Part shown: positions 1-7,912 of the stretch, piece by piece
Layout: every line of letters begins with the position of its first letter
Position numbering within the stretch: position 1 is the first letter of the stretch
Translations under genes and position numbers: made by a program
Source: CAWDJT01 sp963828705
GTDB lineage: Bacteria > Desulfobacterota > Syntrophobacteria > Syntrophobacterales > Syntrophobacteraceae
Direction of reading: 5' to 3'
Assembly: GCA_963828705.1 (NCBI GenBank)
Contig: CAWHGA010000023.1
Coordinates: 124,001-188,000 of the forward strand
Length of the DNA: 64,000 nucleotides
The notes under the pieces: model-generated
Database searches by the model: none
Told to the model about the DNA's origin: nothing
The model's input: only the letters and a program-made list of their open reading frames with translations

Positions 1-123
1 CGATGAAGCTAACGGCGCAGCCGGCTTCACGGCGAATTGTAGCTCCTGAGCCTCCGGCGACGGTGCAGGTGGTTGCGCCGCAGGCCGTACCGGCTCGCCG
101 TAACATTTGCAGTTTTTTGTGTC

Positions 124-180
124 GCGTTTCATGGCATTCAACGCGACCTACTGTAGGTTGCGTTGAATGCCATGAAACGC
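124..180. repeat. Near-perfect 57-bp palindrome (MITE/REP-type element)
   Basis: Two 21-nt arms at 124-144 and 160-180 are exact reverse complements. The 15-nt centre is itself self-complementary (ACCTAC/GTAGGT) apart from one G-T pair, so one strand can fold into a hairpin of about 28 bp with almost no loop. The GTTGCGTT...AAACGCAAC motif resembles the ends of short intergenic MITE-like repeats found in many proteobacteria and cyanobacteria; that link is from memory. It lies just downstream of rmuC. No T-run follows on either strand, so it is not a canonical terminator. Confidence 0.8.
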
Positions 181-219
181 AACGTCTGCAATGGTTATCT
201 TTCGACAGTTCCTTGATTC

Positions 220-1806
220 TCACGACGTACCACCATCCCCCTTCCCCGCATTCCCTTCCGGTCCGCCTGCATCCTTTCCTTCCTCACCTCGGACCTGTAT
301 TTCTATGCCTTCCACCAGCGCAATTTCCTGTTTGGGCGAAACGCCCAACTCCTGGAACTTCCTGGCGGTTACCAGCACGCGACTTTCCAATGCTCCGCGG
401 GCGCGGTTGTAGTGACTGACGCTGCGTTGCAGGCTGCGCCCCAGTTCCTGGAAGTGTGTGGTCATGGTGGCCAAGCGTTCGTAGAGTTCCTTCCCCAGAC
501 GGCTGATAGCCAGCGCGTTTTCAGTCAGGTTCTGCTGCTGCCAGCCGTAGGCCACGGCCCTAAGCAGGGCAATGAGAGTGGTGGGGGTGGCCAGAATGAC
601 GCGTTGGCCAGCGCCGATGGCGATCAGCTCTGGATCCTGTTCGAGTGCCGCCCCGAAGAAGGTCTCGCCCGGGATAAACAGCACGACGAATTCGGGTGTT
701 TGCGCAAACTGGTCCCAGTAGCTCTTGGCCGCAAGCTGCTGCATGTGGGTGCGGATGTGGCGGGCGTGGGACTGCAGATGACGCTGGCGCTCTTCATCGC
801 TGCCGGCTTCCAGCGCATCCAGGTAGGATTGCAGCGGCGCTTTGGCGTCGATCACCAGAAGTTTCCCCCCGGGAAGATGGACGATGAGGTCAGGGCGCAG
901 GCGGGCTTCGCTGCCATCACCTCCCACCTGTGGCTGTTCGACAAAATCGCAGTGAGGGCTCATCCCCGCTAGCTCAGCCACCCGGCGCAAAGTCATCTCC
1001 CCCCAGCGGCCACGTACCTGAGGCAGGCGCAGCGCCTTGACCAGCTTTCCGGTTTCACCGATCAGGCTCATCTGGGCAGTGCTGAGACTTTCCACTTGTT
1101 GTGAGAGGCGGGCGTAGGCGTTCTCCCTGGACTGCTCCATGGCGCGTAATTCTTGGTTGTAAGCAGCCAGCGTTTGACTCAGCGGTTTGACCAGTTCTTC
1201 AACGGCCTGTCGGCGTTGTTCCAAATCGCTGCCGGCCTGCACCTGATAACGCTCCAGGGTGCGTGTGGCCACCTGAAGGAAAAGCTCGGAGTTGTCCTTC
1301 AAGGCTTCCCCGGCAAGTGCTTGAAAGGCCTGTTTGAGTTCGACCCCAGCGTTCTGAATGGCTGCAAGCTTCTCGGCGGTGTTCTCCCGTTCTTTGAACA
1401 GTTCGGTTTGTAGCTGCGCCGACTGAATCCGGGATTGGTTCAGCTCTTGCTGGAGGCCAGCCAGTTGCTCTTGCGCATGGGCTAAAACGCTTTCCAGGAC
1501 GGGGACGCGCTGGGCCTGGGCGGCCAAGGTGGCGCGTCTTTCGGTTTCGCCCAGCAGGGCCTGTTGGACCTGCGTCTGCTCGGCCCTAAGTTGGTCGGTG
1601 ACCGTTCGATGATCGTGAAGCTGCCGTCCCAGTTCTTCCAGTTCTCTGCCCAGCCCATCGCGCTCCGCTTGCACTTGCTGGTGGACGGAGTTCAGCCGCT
1701 GCTGCCATCGCCACCAAGCCATTCCCCAGCCGACGAGCAGGCCTATTAGAAGGCTTGCCGCCAGGAAACCGAAGAACACTGCGTCGGAGGAAAGCGATGG
1801 AACCAC
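220..1806 (-). CDS. rmuC: DNA recombination protein RmuC
   Basis: RmuC family proteins have a nuclease-like core and limit DNA rearrangements, particularly at inverted repeats. The sequence shows an N-terminal membrane anchor (about residues 6-28), a long coiled coil rich in Gln, Glu and Leu to about residue 190, then the conserved core with RGRWGEMTLRR, LRPDLIVHLPGG and VIDAKAPL. A GTG start at 1806 is preferred because it puts the anchor at the extreme N-terminus and has AAGGGGG about 8 nt upstream, giving 528 aa. The frame is open 30 codons further upstream to 1896, which would overlap the upstream gene by 16 nt. It is the last gene of a minus-strand run after the KaiC-like pair. The family call is firm; the start is less so. 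Confidence 0.9.
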   Translation of the reverse strand: MVPSLSSDAVFFGFLAASLLIGLLVGWGMAWWRWQQRLNSVHQQVQAERDGLGRELEELGRQLHDHRTVTDQLRAEQTQVQQALLGETERRATLAAQAQRVPVLESVLAHAQEQLAGLQQELNQSRIQSAQLQTELFKERENTAEKLAAIQNAGVELKQAFQALAGEALKDNSELFLQVATRTLERYQVQAGSDLEQRRQAVEELVKPLSQTLAAYNQELRAMEQSRENAYARLSQQVESLSTAQMSLIGETGKLVKALRLPQVRGRWGEMTLRRVAELAGMSPHCDFVEQPQVGGDGSEARLRPDLIVHLPGGKLLVIDAKAPLQSYLDALEAGSDEERQRHLQSHARHIRTHMQQLAAKSYWDQFAQTPEFVVLFIPGETFFGAALEQDPELIAIGAGQRVILATPTTLIALLRAVAYGWQQQNLTENALAISRLGKELYERLATMTTHFQELGRSLQRSVSHYNRARGALESRVLVTARKFQELGVSPKQEIALVEGIEIQVRGEEGKDAGGPEGNAGKGDGGTS

Positions 1807-1880
1807 GGTTGAATGCCCCCTTAGGGACCTTTGTTGGGAATGAAGGATGTGTCGGTCACCTGGAAGCCGGGCCGGACGGT

Positions 1881-2591
1881 TTACATGATGAGGCACCTGG
1901 CTTGGTTTTGGTGCTTATTATAGATTTCGTTGGCGAGGGCCGACAAAGCATCTTCAATGGCTTCCTCACTCGGCAGCGTCGGGGGGACAGGCACATCGAG
2001 TTTGCCCAGGTCCACCAGAGGGATATACAGCTTGAGGTCCACCGATGCCATTTCCTCGGGAGTGAAGTTCTCTCCCATAAAGTGCTTTCTTTCCAAGGCT
2101 GAGGTGTCTAGGCCGCGCAAGAAACTGAGGATGGACAGAAGATCAAAGTTGCTGTGGAACTTTTCGATATTGATGTTAACCGCTCGGCATTCCGCTTCAA
2201 ATTCTTGGTAGGCCTGGTGGTATTTCTTCATCCACTCACAGAGGCGATGGTACGCTTCCAGGATCAATTTGCGGAATTTGATCCGTTCTCGAAATGCCCG
2301 CACCCGAATGAATCGAACCCCACGGTTGAAACTCTTTTCCAGGTGTTCGATCCAATAGGCGTCTTCGATCTTCAACAGCCCCTTCAAGTGTTGGAGCATT
2401 TCCGGGCTGATCATCAAAAAGCCCATACGGGTCAGTCGCAAGCCCGACTGGGCGGCATGATCACGAACCGCTTGGGCATGCGCCATTATTTCTTCGACTT
2501 GGGCTTCGATGATGCGCCGCTCCGTCAGATAATTCTGAATGACTTCTTCTTTAACTTCACGGGTCAATGCCAGAATCAGGTCATCTTCCAT
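1881..2591 (-). CDS. Conserved-looking hypothetical protein (236 aa)
   Basis: I do not recognise the family. The start at 2591 has GGGGG about 6 nt upstream; the frame is open to 2735 but that stretch is basic and unlike the rest. The protein opens acidic (MEDDLILAL), is predominantly helical and charged, and lacks a signal peptide, membrane segment or Cys motif. It is rich in Glu, Lys, Arg and aromatic residues, as in a helical-bundle soluble protein. It sits 176 nt downstream of a KaiC-like ATPase on the same strand and directly upstream of rmuC. A partner or regulator role for the ATPase is inference from position only. Confidence 0.65.
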   Translation of the reverse strand: MEDDLILALTREVKEEVIQNYLTERRIIEAQVEEIMAHAQAVRDHAAQSGLRLTRMGFLMISPEMLQHLKGLLKIEDAYWIEHLEKSFNRGVRFIRVRAFRERIKFRKLILEAYHRLCEWMKKYHQAYQEFEAECRAVNINIEKFHSNFDLLSILSFLRGLDTSALERKHFMGENFTPEEMASVDLKLYIPLVDLGKLDVPVPPTLPSEEAIEDALSALANEIYNKHQNQARCLIM

Positions 2592-2767
2592 ACTGCACCC
2601 CCGGGGCAAACTGAAGGTATTGGAGATCCAGAGCCTATTGAAGGACAAACAGCAAAGAGCGGCCCCGCTGTGGCAGGTTCGCCGCTTTGTAAACCGACAC
2701 AGAAAAGGTATCCGAAAATGCTGCCTGCGGCGCAACCGGCGATGGCCATCCTGGTTGCAAGCAACCT

Positions 2768-3472
2768 TCAGCGGGATTTGATAGCAAACGTTTGGGAACT
2801 TAGAGCCACAGGAGCATAAGCTGGTCGGTACTGGTCCCGGTGTTTCAAAACAACCAGCCGCGTTTCATCGGTACCCGATTCCAGAAGGATGATTGCCTGG
2901 AACAGATCGTCCAGGGTGTCACAGGGATAGGGAACGCCGTGCTCGTTGGTACTGGTGATGTGGCGGTGAGTCCGGGCCGAAAACCACATCGGCAGTCCCA
3001 GCTTCTGGGCCAGCTCTTGGAGTGCTTCCAAGGTGGGGCGCGCAACCTGGTCGAAATTCAAACCGTCGATCACCACCAAGGATGGATGGAATGCGGCCTG
3101 TCCCTTTAGGTTGTCGATGCTTTGCGCCAGTTTTTCCGGGGAAAAGGTGTCATGCAGGAAGGCGAAAATGAAGCGCAATGGTTCCAGCCGCTGGAGACAT
3201 TTCTTATAGTCGCTGGAAGGTGTTAAGGCACATTGGTTCTTAACGAGTTCGTGGTACCATACCTTGACCGATTCCACCTTTTCGTCGATGCAGACATGCA
3301 GCACCGAAGAATCCTGAATGAGCTGTTCGATGGCGATGAGTGTGAGACAGGCTGTTTTGCCGCTGCCTGCACTGGCCATCAAGACCCCCAGTTCACCGGG
3401 TGCGAGGCCGGTCCCCAGGGTCGTCTTGACGATGCCTGCAACCTGGTTGGTGCTGTGATCCATGGAATCCAT
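2768..3472 (-). CDS. KaiC/RecA-superfamily ATPase, single domain
   Basis: A 234-aa RecA-fold ATPase of the KaiC-like (circadian clock protein/RadA-related) type. Walker A is ASAGSGKT at about residues 33-40, and Walker B is LVVIDG at about 132-137. A Ser/Ala-rich segment with SARTHRH follows near the C-terminus. Full KaiC has two such domains; this has one, like the stand-alone KaiC-like proteins of archaea and deltaproteobacteria that often work with signalling or motility partners. AAGGAG lies about 9 nt before the ATG; a second in-frame ATG is three codons in. It heads a probable operon with the unknown gene downstream. Substrate and partner cannot be read from the sequence. Confidence 0.8.
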   Translation of the reverse strand: MDSMDHSTNQVAGIVKTTLGTGLAPGELGVLMASAGSGKTACLTLIAIEQLIQDSSVLHVCIDEKVESVKVWYHELVKNQCALTPSSDYKKCLQRLEPLRFIFAFLHDTFSPEKLAQSIDNLKGQAAFHPSLVVIDGLNFDQVARPTLEALQELAQKLGLPMWFSARTHRHITSTNEHGVPYPCDTLDDLFQAIILLESGTDETRLVVLKHRDQYRPAYAPVALSSQTFAIKSR

Positions 3473-3633
3473 CGATGCTACTCCTTAACTAGGACCAAGT
3501 GGCGGTACCCCTTTGCCGTTTCCGCGTTCGGCGTATGGGGCGTTTGCCGTCCCTTTATTGTACATCAATATAGCAATGTTCCATACCACAATGGAGCAGT
3601 ACGGGTTTCACGCTTCAACCCTTGCGGGCGAGA

Positions 3634-5718
3634 TTATTTCTTATGTTTCTGTTCTTCCAGCTGTTTTTTGATGATTTCCTCGGCGATCCCCTTGGGTACA
3701 GGATTGTAACGCTGGAACTCCATGGTGAATTCCGCTTTTCCCTGGGTGGCGGAACGCAGCACGGTGGAATAGCCGAACATCTCGGCCAGTGGGACTTCCG
3801 CTTCGATGGTGGAAAATGTGCCGTCTTCGGAGGTGGAACTGATCATGCCACGGCGCTGATTGAGAGTGCCGAGTGCCACCCCTTGAAATTCTGAGGGGGT
3901 TTCCACTACCACGCGCATCACCGGTTCCATGAGGATCGGTGCGGCCTTGCCGTAGGCTTCGCGAAAGGCCCCGATGGCGGCCTGCTGGAAGGCGAGGTCG
4001 GAGGAATCCACCGAATGCGATTGGCCGTCGTTGATGGTGACCTGCACCCCAACGATGGGAAAACCGGCAAGGCTGCCCTTAGGCAGACAACTCTGAAAAC
4101 CCTTGTCGCAAGAAGGGATGTATTCAGTGGGGATGGCTCCACCCACAATCTTGTTCACGAACAGATAATCGCCTTCCAGGTTCGGTTCCAGAAATCCCGC
4201 CACACGGCCAAACTGGCCAGCACCGCCGGTCTGTTTCTTGTGGGTGTAGTTGAAATTGGCCCGGTTGGTTATGGTTTCGCGGTAGGCCACCTTAGGCATG
4301 CCGGTTTCGACCTCAGCACCGTATTCGCGCCGCATCCGCTCCACATAGACATCCAGATGGAGTTCACCCATGCCACAAATAATGGTCTCGCTGGTTTCCT
4401 GGTCCTGGTAGGTCTTGAAGGTCGGATCTTCCTTGGTAAAGCGGCCGAGAGCCTTGCTCACGTGCATCTCGGCCTTCTTGTCCTTGGGTTTTAGCGACAA
4501 AGAGATGACCGGCGCGGGCACATGCATGGACGTCATGGCGTACTCCACCTTGCCGTCGGTGAAGGTGTCACCGGAGGAGCAGTCGATGCCGAATAAGGCG
4601 ACAATGTCACCGGCAGCAGCGCTATCGATTTCTTCCATTTCCTCCGCATGCATGCGGACCAGACGCCCCACTTTGGTGCGTTTGCCAGTCCGGGTGTTGA
4701 CAATGGTGTCGCCCTTCAGAATGCGGCCCTGGTAGACACGAACATAGGTGAGCTGACCATAGCGGCTCACTTCCAATTTGAAGGCCAGCATCACCAGCGG
4801 TTGATCGGGAGACGACTGGAGCTGCACTTCTTGCTCGTTTTGTTCCAGGTCCAAAGCGGTGTTGATGGTATCGGCCGGGCCGGGCAGGTAGCGCGCCACA
4901 GCGTCCAGTAGGCATTGAACCCCCTTGTTTTTGTAGGCGGAACCGATCAAAACGGGGGTGAGTCGCAGGGATAGGGTCCCGCGTCGGATGGCATCGTGAA
5001 TCAGGTCCTCGCTGACTTGTTCATCAAGGATGGCTTCGGTGAGTTCGTCCGAGAAAAGCGACACCGCATCCAGCATTTCGTCGCGTTTTTCGCGCGCCAG
5101 ATCGCGCAGGCCAGCGGGGATTTCGCCCTCTACCAGGGTTTCCCCGTGGGAACCCTCAAAGGTGATGGTCTTCATGGTGATCAGGTCGATGATTCCCTGA
5201 TGATCGGCTTCCAGCCCCAGCGGCAGTTGCAGCATGACCGCGTTGTGATTCAGGCGGTCACGGAGCTGACGGGCGACGCGCAGAGGATCGGCGCCGGAAC
5301 GGTCGCACTTGTTGATGAAGGCAATCCGCGGCACCTTATAGCGAACCATCTGGCGGTCCACGGTAATCGATTGCGACTGAACTCCGCCGACCCCGCACAA
5401 AACCAGAATGGCACCATCTAGAACTCGCAACGCTCGTTCCACCTCGATGGTGAAATCCACGTGCCCAGGAGTGTCAATGATGTTGATGGCATAATCCTTC
5501 CATTCACAGTGCGTCGCTGCCGACTGGATGGTGATGCCTCGTTCCTTCTCCAGCTCCATGGAATCCATCTTGGCCCCGACACCGTCCTTGCCCTTGACGT
5601 CGTGGATGGCATGTATGCGCTGCGTGTAGTAGAGGATTCGCTCGGTGAGCGTGGTCTTGCCCGAATCGATGTGGGCACTGATGCCGATGTTGCGCAGTTG
5701 GGTCAAATCGTTGTTCAT
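3634..5718 (-). CDS. fusA: Elongation factor G, spd/mitochondrial-like subfamily
   Basis: A 694-aa translational GTPase that promotes ribosomal translocation and/or ribosome recycling. G motifs: AHIDSGKT at residues 15-22 (G1), DTPGH (G3) and NKCD (G4), followed by the usual EF-G domains II-V. The Ser in the P-loop (HIDSGKTT, where canonical EF-G has HIDAGKTT) and the following ILYYTQRIH resemble mitochondrial EF-G1 and the spd group of spirochaetes, planctomycetes and some deltaproteobacteria. The ATG at 5718 is preferred because AAGGACC lies 5 nt upstream; an in-frame ATG at 5733 would leave almost no spacing. It is not in a str operon: rpsL, rpsG and tuf are absent nearby, so another EF-G probably exists elsewhere in the genome. 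Confidence 0.92.
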   Translation of the reverse strand: MNNDLTQLRNIGISAHIDSGKTTLTERILYYTQRIHAIHDVKGKDGVGAKMDSMELEKERGITIQSAATHCEWKDYAINIIDTPGHVDFTIEVERALRVLDGAILVLCGVGGVQSQSITVDRQMVRYKVPRIAFINKCDRSGADPLRVARQLRDRLNHNAVMLQLPLGLEADHQGIIDLITMKTITFEGSHGETLVEGEIPAGLRDLAREKRDEMLDAVSLFSDELTEAILDEQVSEDLIHDAIRRGTLSLRLTPVLIGSAYKNKGVQCLLDAVARYLPGPADTINTALDLEQNEQEVQLQSSPDQPLVMLAFKLEVSRYGQLTYVRVYQGRILKGDTIVNTRTGKRTKVGRLVRMHAEEMEEIDSAAAGDIVALFGIDCSSGDTFTDGKVEYAMTSMHVPAPVISLSLKPKDKKAEMHVSKALGRFTKEDPTFKTYQDQETSETIICGMGELHLDVYVERMRREYGAEVETGMPKVAYRETITNRANFNYTHKKQTGGAGQFGRVAGFLEPNLEGDYLFVNKIVGGAIPTEYIPSCDKGFQSCLPKGSLAGFPIVGVQVTINDGQSHSVDSSDLAFQQAAIGAFREAYGKAAPILMEPVMRVVVETPSEFQGVALGTLNQRRGMISSTSEDGTFSTIEAEVPLAEMFGYSTVLRSATQGKAEFTMEFQRYNPVPKGIAEEIIKKQLEEQKHKK

Positions 5719-5756
5719 TGCCTGGTCCTTCATGATCCTTGCTCGCTGTCTGGAGT

Positions 5757-5785
5757 GGTCCGGTTCCTTGGTGGGTTCGGACCAA
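5757..5785 (-). promoter_or_regulatory. Possible alternative hairpins in the fusA leader
   Basis: Within 40-70 nt upstream of fusA, GGTCCG (5757-5762) pairs with CGGACC (5778-5783), and TTGGT (5768-5772) pairs with ACCAA (5781-5785). The two stems share bases and are mutually exclusive, which could allow translational or transcriptional control. No T-run was found. This is weak evidence, from two short stems only. Confidence 0.25.
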
Positions 5786-5873
5786 CCAGCTTCACACCGG
5801 TTGAAGACCCGGACCGGGAACCCTCCCTTTCCAAACCGTCACTCACAATTCGTTTCAATTCGCTTCGCTTGAG

Positions 5874-5906
5874 AAAAGAAAACGGGCACTCGAAATGTGT
5901 GCCCGT
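5874..5906 (-). terminator. Rho-independent terminator of the MepA/LysM gene
   Basis: An 8-bp perfect stem (ACGGGCAC at 5882-5889 with GTGCCCGT at 5899-5906) has a 9-nt loop. Read on the minus strand it is followed directly by a T-rich stretch (TTTTCTTTTC). It lies about 65 nt past the stop of the endopeptidase gene and separates it from fusA. Confidence 0.8.
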
Positions 5907-5969
5907 CGGGAGTTGGTGCTTGTAACAGAACTGGACAGAAAAGGGAAGAGCTAATCGCTCAGGTTCCCA

Positions 5970-7781
5970 TCACATCGGCTTCTTGCCCTTGGGGGGATTG
6001 TTGGCAGCCACGGCGGTGGAAGACGCTGGCTTCTTGCCGGTTTTATCGACAGCTGCGGTTTTGCTGGTCAATTTGCCGGCATCTTTCTTGGCGGGCTGGT
6101 CGGTCTTCTTGGAATTGACCGTCGAAGCCTTGGCCGACGCCGACTGAGTCTTGCCCTTGGATTTGTCCGCCTTTTTGCTGGCGGCGGTCTTGGCGCTGGC
6201 TGCCACCTTCTTGTCGGTCTTGGCGTTCTTGCTGGATGCCGTCTGTACGCCTTTTCCCTTGGCAATAGCCTGCTGCTTACCGGTTCCGCTCTTGGCCGTT
6301 GCCGCCGGGGTGTGTTTGCCCTTAGCCACTGCCTGTTGCTTGCGGGCCGTACCCTTGGCCGTGGACGGAGTCTGCTTGCTCTTGTGCGAAGCAGCTACCT
6401 TGCTGTTCTTGTCGGCGGTCTTACTGCTGGGTTTCTTGGGATCGGTCTTGGCCACCGCATGTTTGCCGGCAGTGCCCTTGCTGGCAACAGCTTTGCCTCT
6501 GTCACGCGAATTCCCGGCGTCTTTGCCGGGCACCTTGAGCTTCTGTCCGAGGCTCAACTTTGAGGTCTTCTTGAGACCATTGAGTCGGCACAGTGTGTCC
6601 ACATCAGTCTTGTTCTGCTTGGCGATAGTGGCCAAGGTATCCCCTTTGCGAACCGCATGGGATGAGACCTTGGGCTTGGGTGCTGTCCGCCGATCCACCA
6701 GCGCCAGCTTGGCCGGGCGATCCTCGACGTCGGTTACGGCTTCACCCAATTCCTCCTGAAGGGCCGCCAGCTGTACCGGCGTTGAGCTGCTGCGCTGGGC
6801 CGCGGTAGCAACCGGCAATTCCAGCCCGGTGTTGGGCTGGAGTGACTGCGCCAAGCGCACCGGTTCCACTTCAAAGCCGCGCTTGTAGAACACCAGACAG
6901 CTTCCGGGGCTGAGGATCTCGTTGCCGCGCAACTGGTTCCAGCGGCAAAGATCGCGAGTGGTGACGCCGAAGCTGGCAGCCAAGTCGGTTAGTCCCGATT
7001 CGCCGCCCTGAACGTAGTAGTTCACCTTCTTGGGCAGATAGGCTCCCTGGGCCAGTTCGATAATGTCGCGCTGTTTTTCGGAAAGCGAAGCGAGTTGGCC
7101 GGCGAGTGTGGACCAGGGGGCATAGAAGCGCACATGGATGTGATCGCGATGCCCGCGCATGTGCTGGATCACGGTTCGTGCATTCTGGTTGCCGGCCACG
7201 CCGAACAAGCGGTCTAGGTACGCCTGGTCATTGCCCTGGCTGAGAGCGTAGTGATAGAGGAGCCTCTGAATGCTGTTGTCCAGGAAGATGTACTGAATCC
7301 TCCGGCTCCTCAGGAGATTGTCAATCAGCTCCCAGGTCTTCGCTACGTCCAGATTGTCCTCGGTCATGCAGGCAAAACCTTTGATCTGGACGTTGTCCTT
7401 GGCATACATTCCGAGGTCGATGTCGCGGCCGTTTTCGTGGGAACGGTGATGCCGCAAACGCCCGCCTTGCGGTCCCGATATATCGCCGATGAAAAGGTCA
7501 GCGGCGTCCGGATACTTGACATGGACCTTTTCAACGGCGTCAAGGACAGCACCAATGAGTTCCGGGGTACCGTAGCTGTGGTTTTCGTCACGCACATAGT
7601 AGCCGCGAAACTGGCGGGGGAATGGCACACCATTGACCAAATGGCCACGATAAGGTTGCCCTATGGATGCGGTCAGGGCATGGGCGGAGTCAGGGGTAAG
7701 TGATGGAACGAGTAACGACAGGACGGTTAAAGAGGTGCATACAAACGTCAGCCGAATAGCAGACCTGTTTTTTTGCGCCAT
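5970..7781 (-). CDS. Penicillin-insensitive murein endopeptidase (MepA/M74) with two LysM domains and Lys/Ala-rich tail
   Basis: A 603-aa exported protein predicted to cut peptide cross-links in peptidoglycan. A signal peptide (about residues 1-35, ending SAHA) precedes a MepA-type metallopeptidase domain, with GGRLRHHRSHENGRDID at about 107-122 and GHRDHIH at about 210-216 as the zinc ligands. A LysM lies at about 253-300 and a second at about 376-423. The last 180 residues are almost entirely Lys, Ala, Ser and Thr in short repeats (KTA, KGK, ASAK), like a histone H1 tail. E. coli MepA is about 274 aa and has neither LysM nor tail. GAGGAGG lies directly before the ATG. The next gene upstream encodes an L,D-transpeptidase, a plausible partner in wall remodelling. 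Alternative: a structural wall-anchored protein with a residual protease fold, but the metal ligands look intact. Confidence 0.85.
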   Translation of the reverse strand: MAQKNRSAIRLTFVCTSLTVLSLLVPSLTPDSAHALTASIGQPYRGHLVNGVPFPRQFRGYYVRDENHSYGTPELIGAVLDAVEKVHVKYPDAADLFIGDISGPQGGRLRHHRSHENGRDIDLGMYAKDNVQIKGFACMTEDNLDVAKTWELIDNLLRSRRIQYIFLDNSIQRLLYHYALSQGNDQAYLDRLFGVAGNQNARTVIQHMRGHRDHIHVRFYAPWSTLAGQLASLSEKQRDIIELAQGAYLPKKVNYYVQGGESGLTDLAASFGVTTRDLCRWNQLRGNEILSPGSCLVFYKRGFEVEPVRLAQSLQPNTGLELPVATAAQRSSSTPVQLAALQEELGEAVTDVEDRPAKLALVDRRTAPKPKVSSHAVRKGDTLATIAKQNKTDVDTLCRLNGLKKTSKLSLGQKLKVPGKDAGNSRDRGKAVASKGTAGKHAVAKTDPKKPSSKTADKNSKVAASHKSKQTPSTAKGTARKQQAVAKGKHTPAATAKSGTGKQQAIAKGKGVQTASSKNAKTDKKVAASAKTAASKKADKSKGKTQSASAKASTVNSKKTDQPAKKDAGKLTSKTAAVDKTGKKPASSTAVAANNPPKGKKPM

Positions 7782-7912
7782 CTTTCCTCCTCAATCCTTT
7801 TGAGTAACAGAACAGCCGCGTAGGCCACTATTTTCACGAACAATTTAGGCAAAAACCTCTAAATCTTGGCACCTTTCTACTTGAAAAGCAAAAGGTTGTC
7901 AAATGATTTCGT

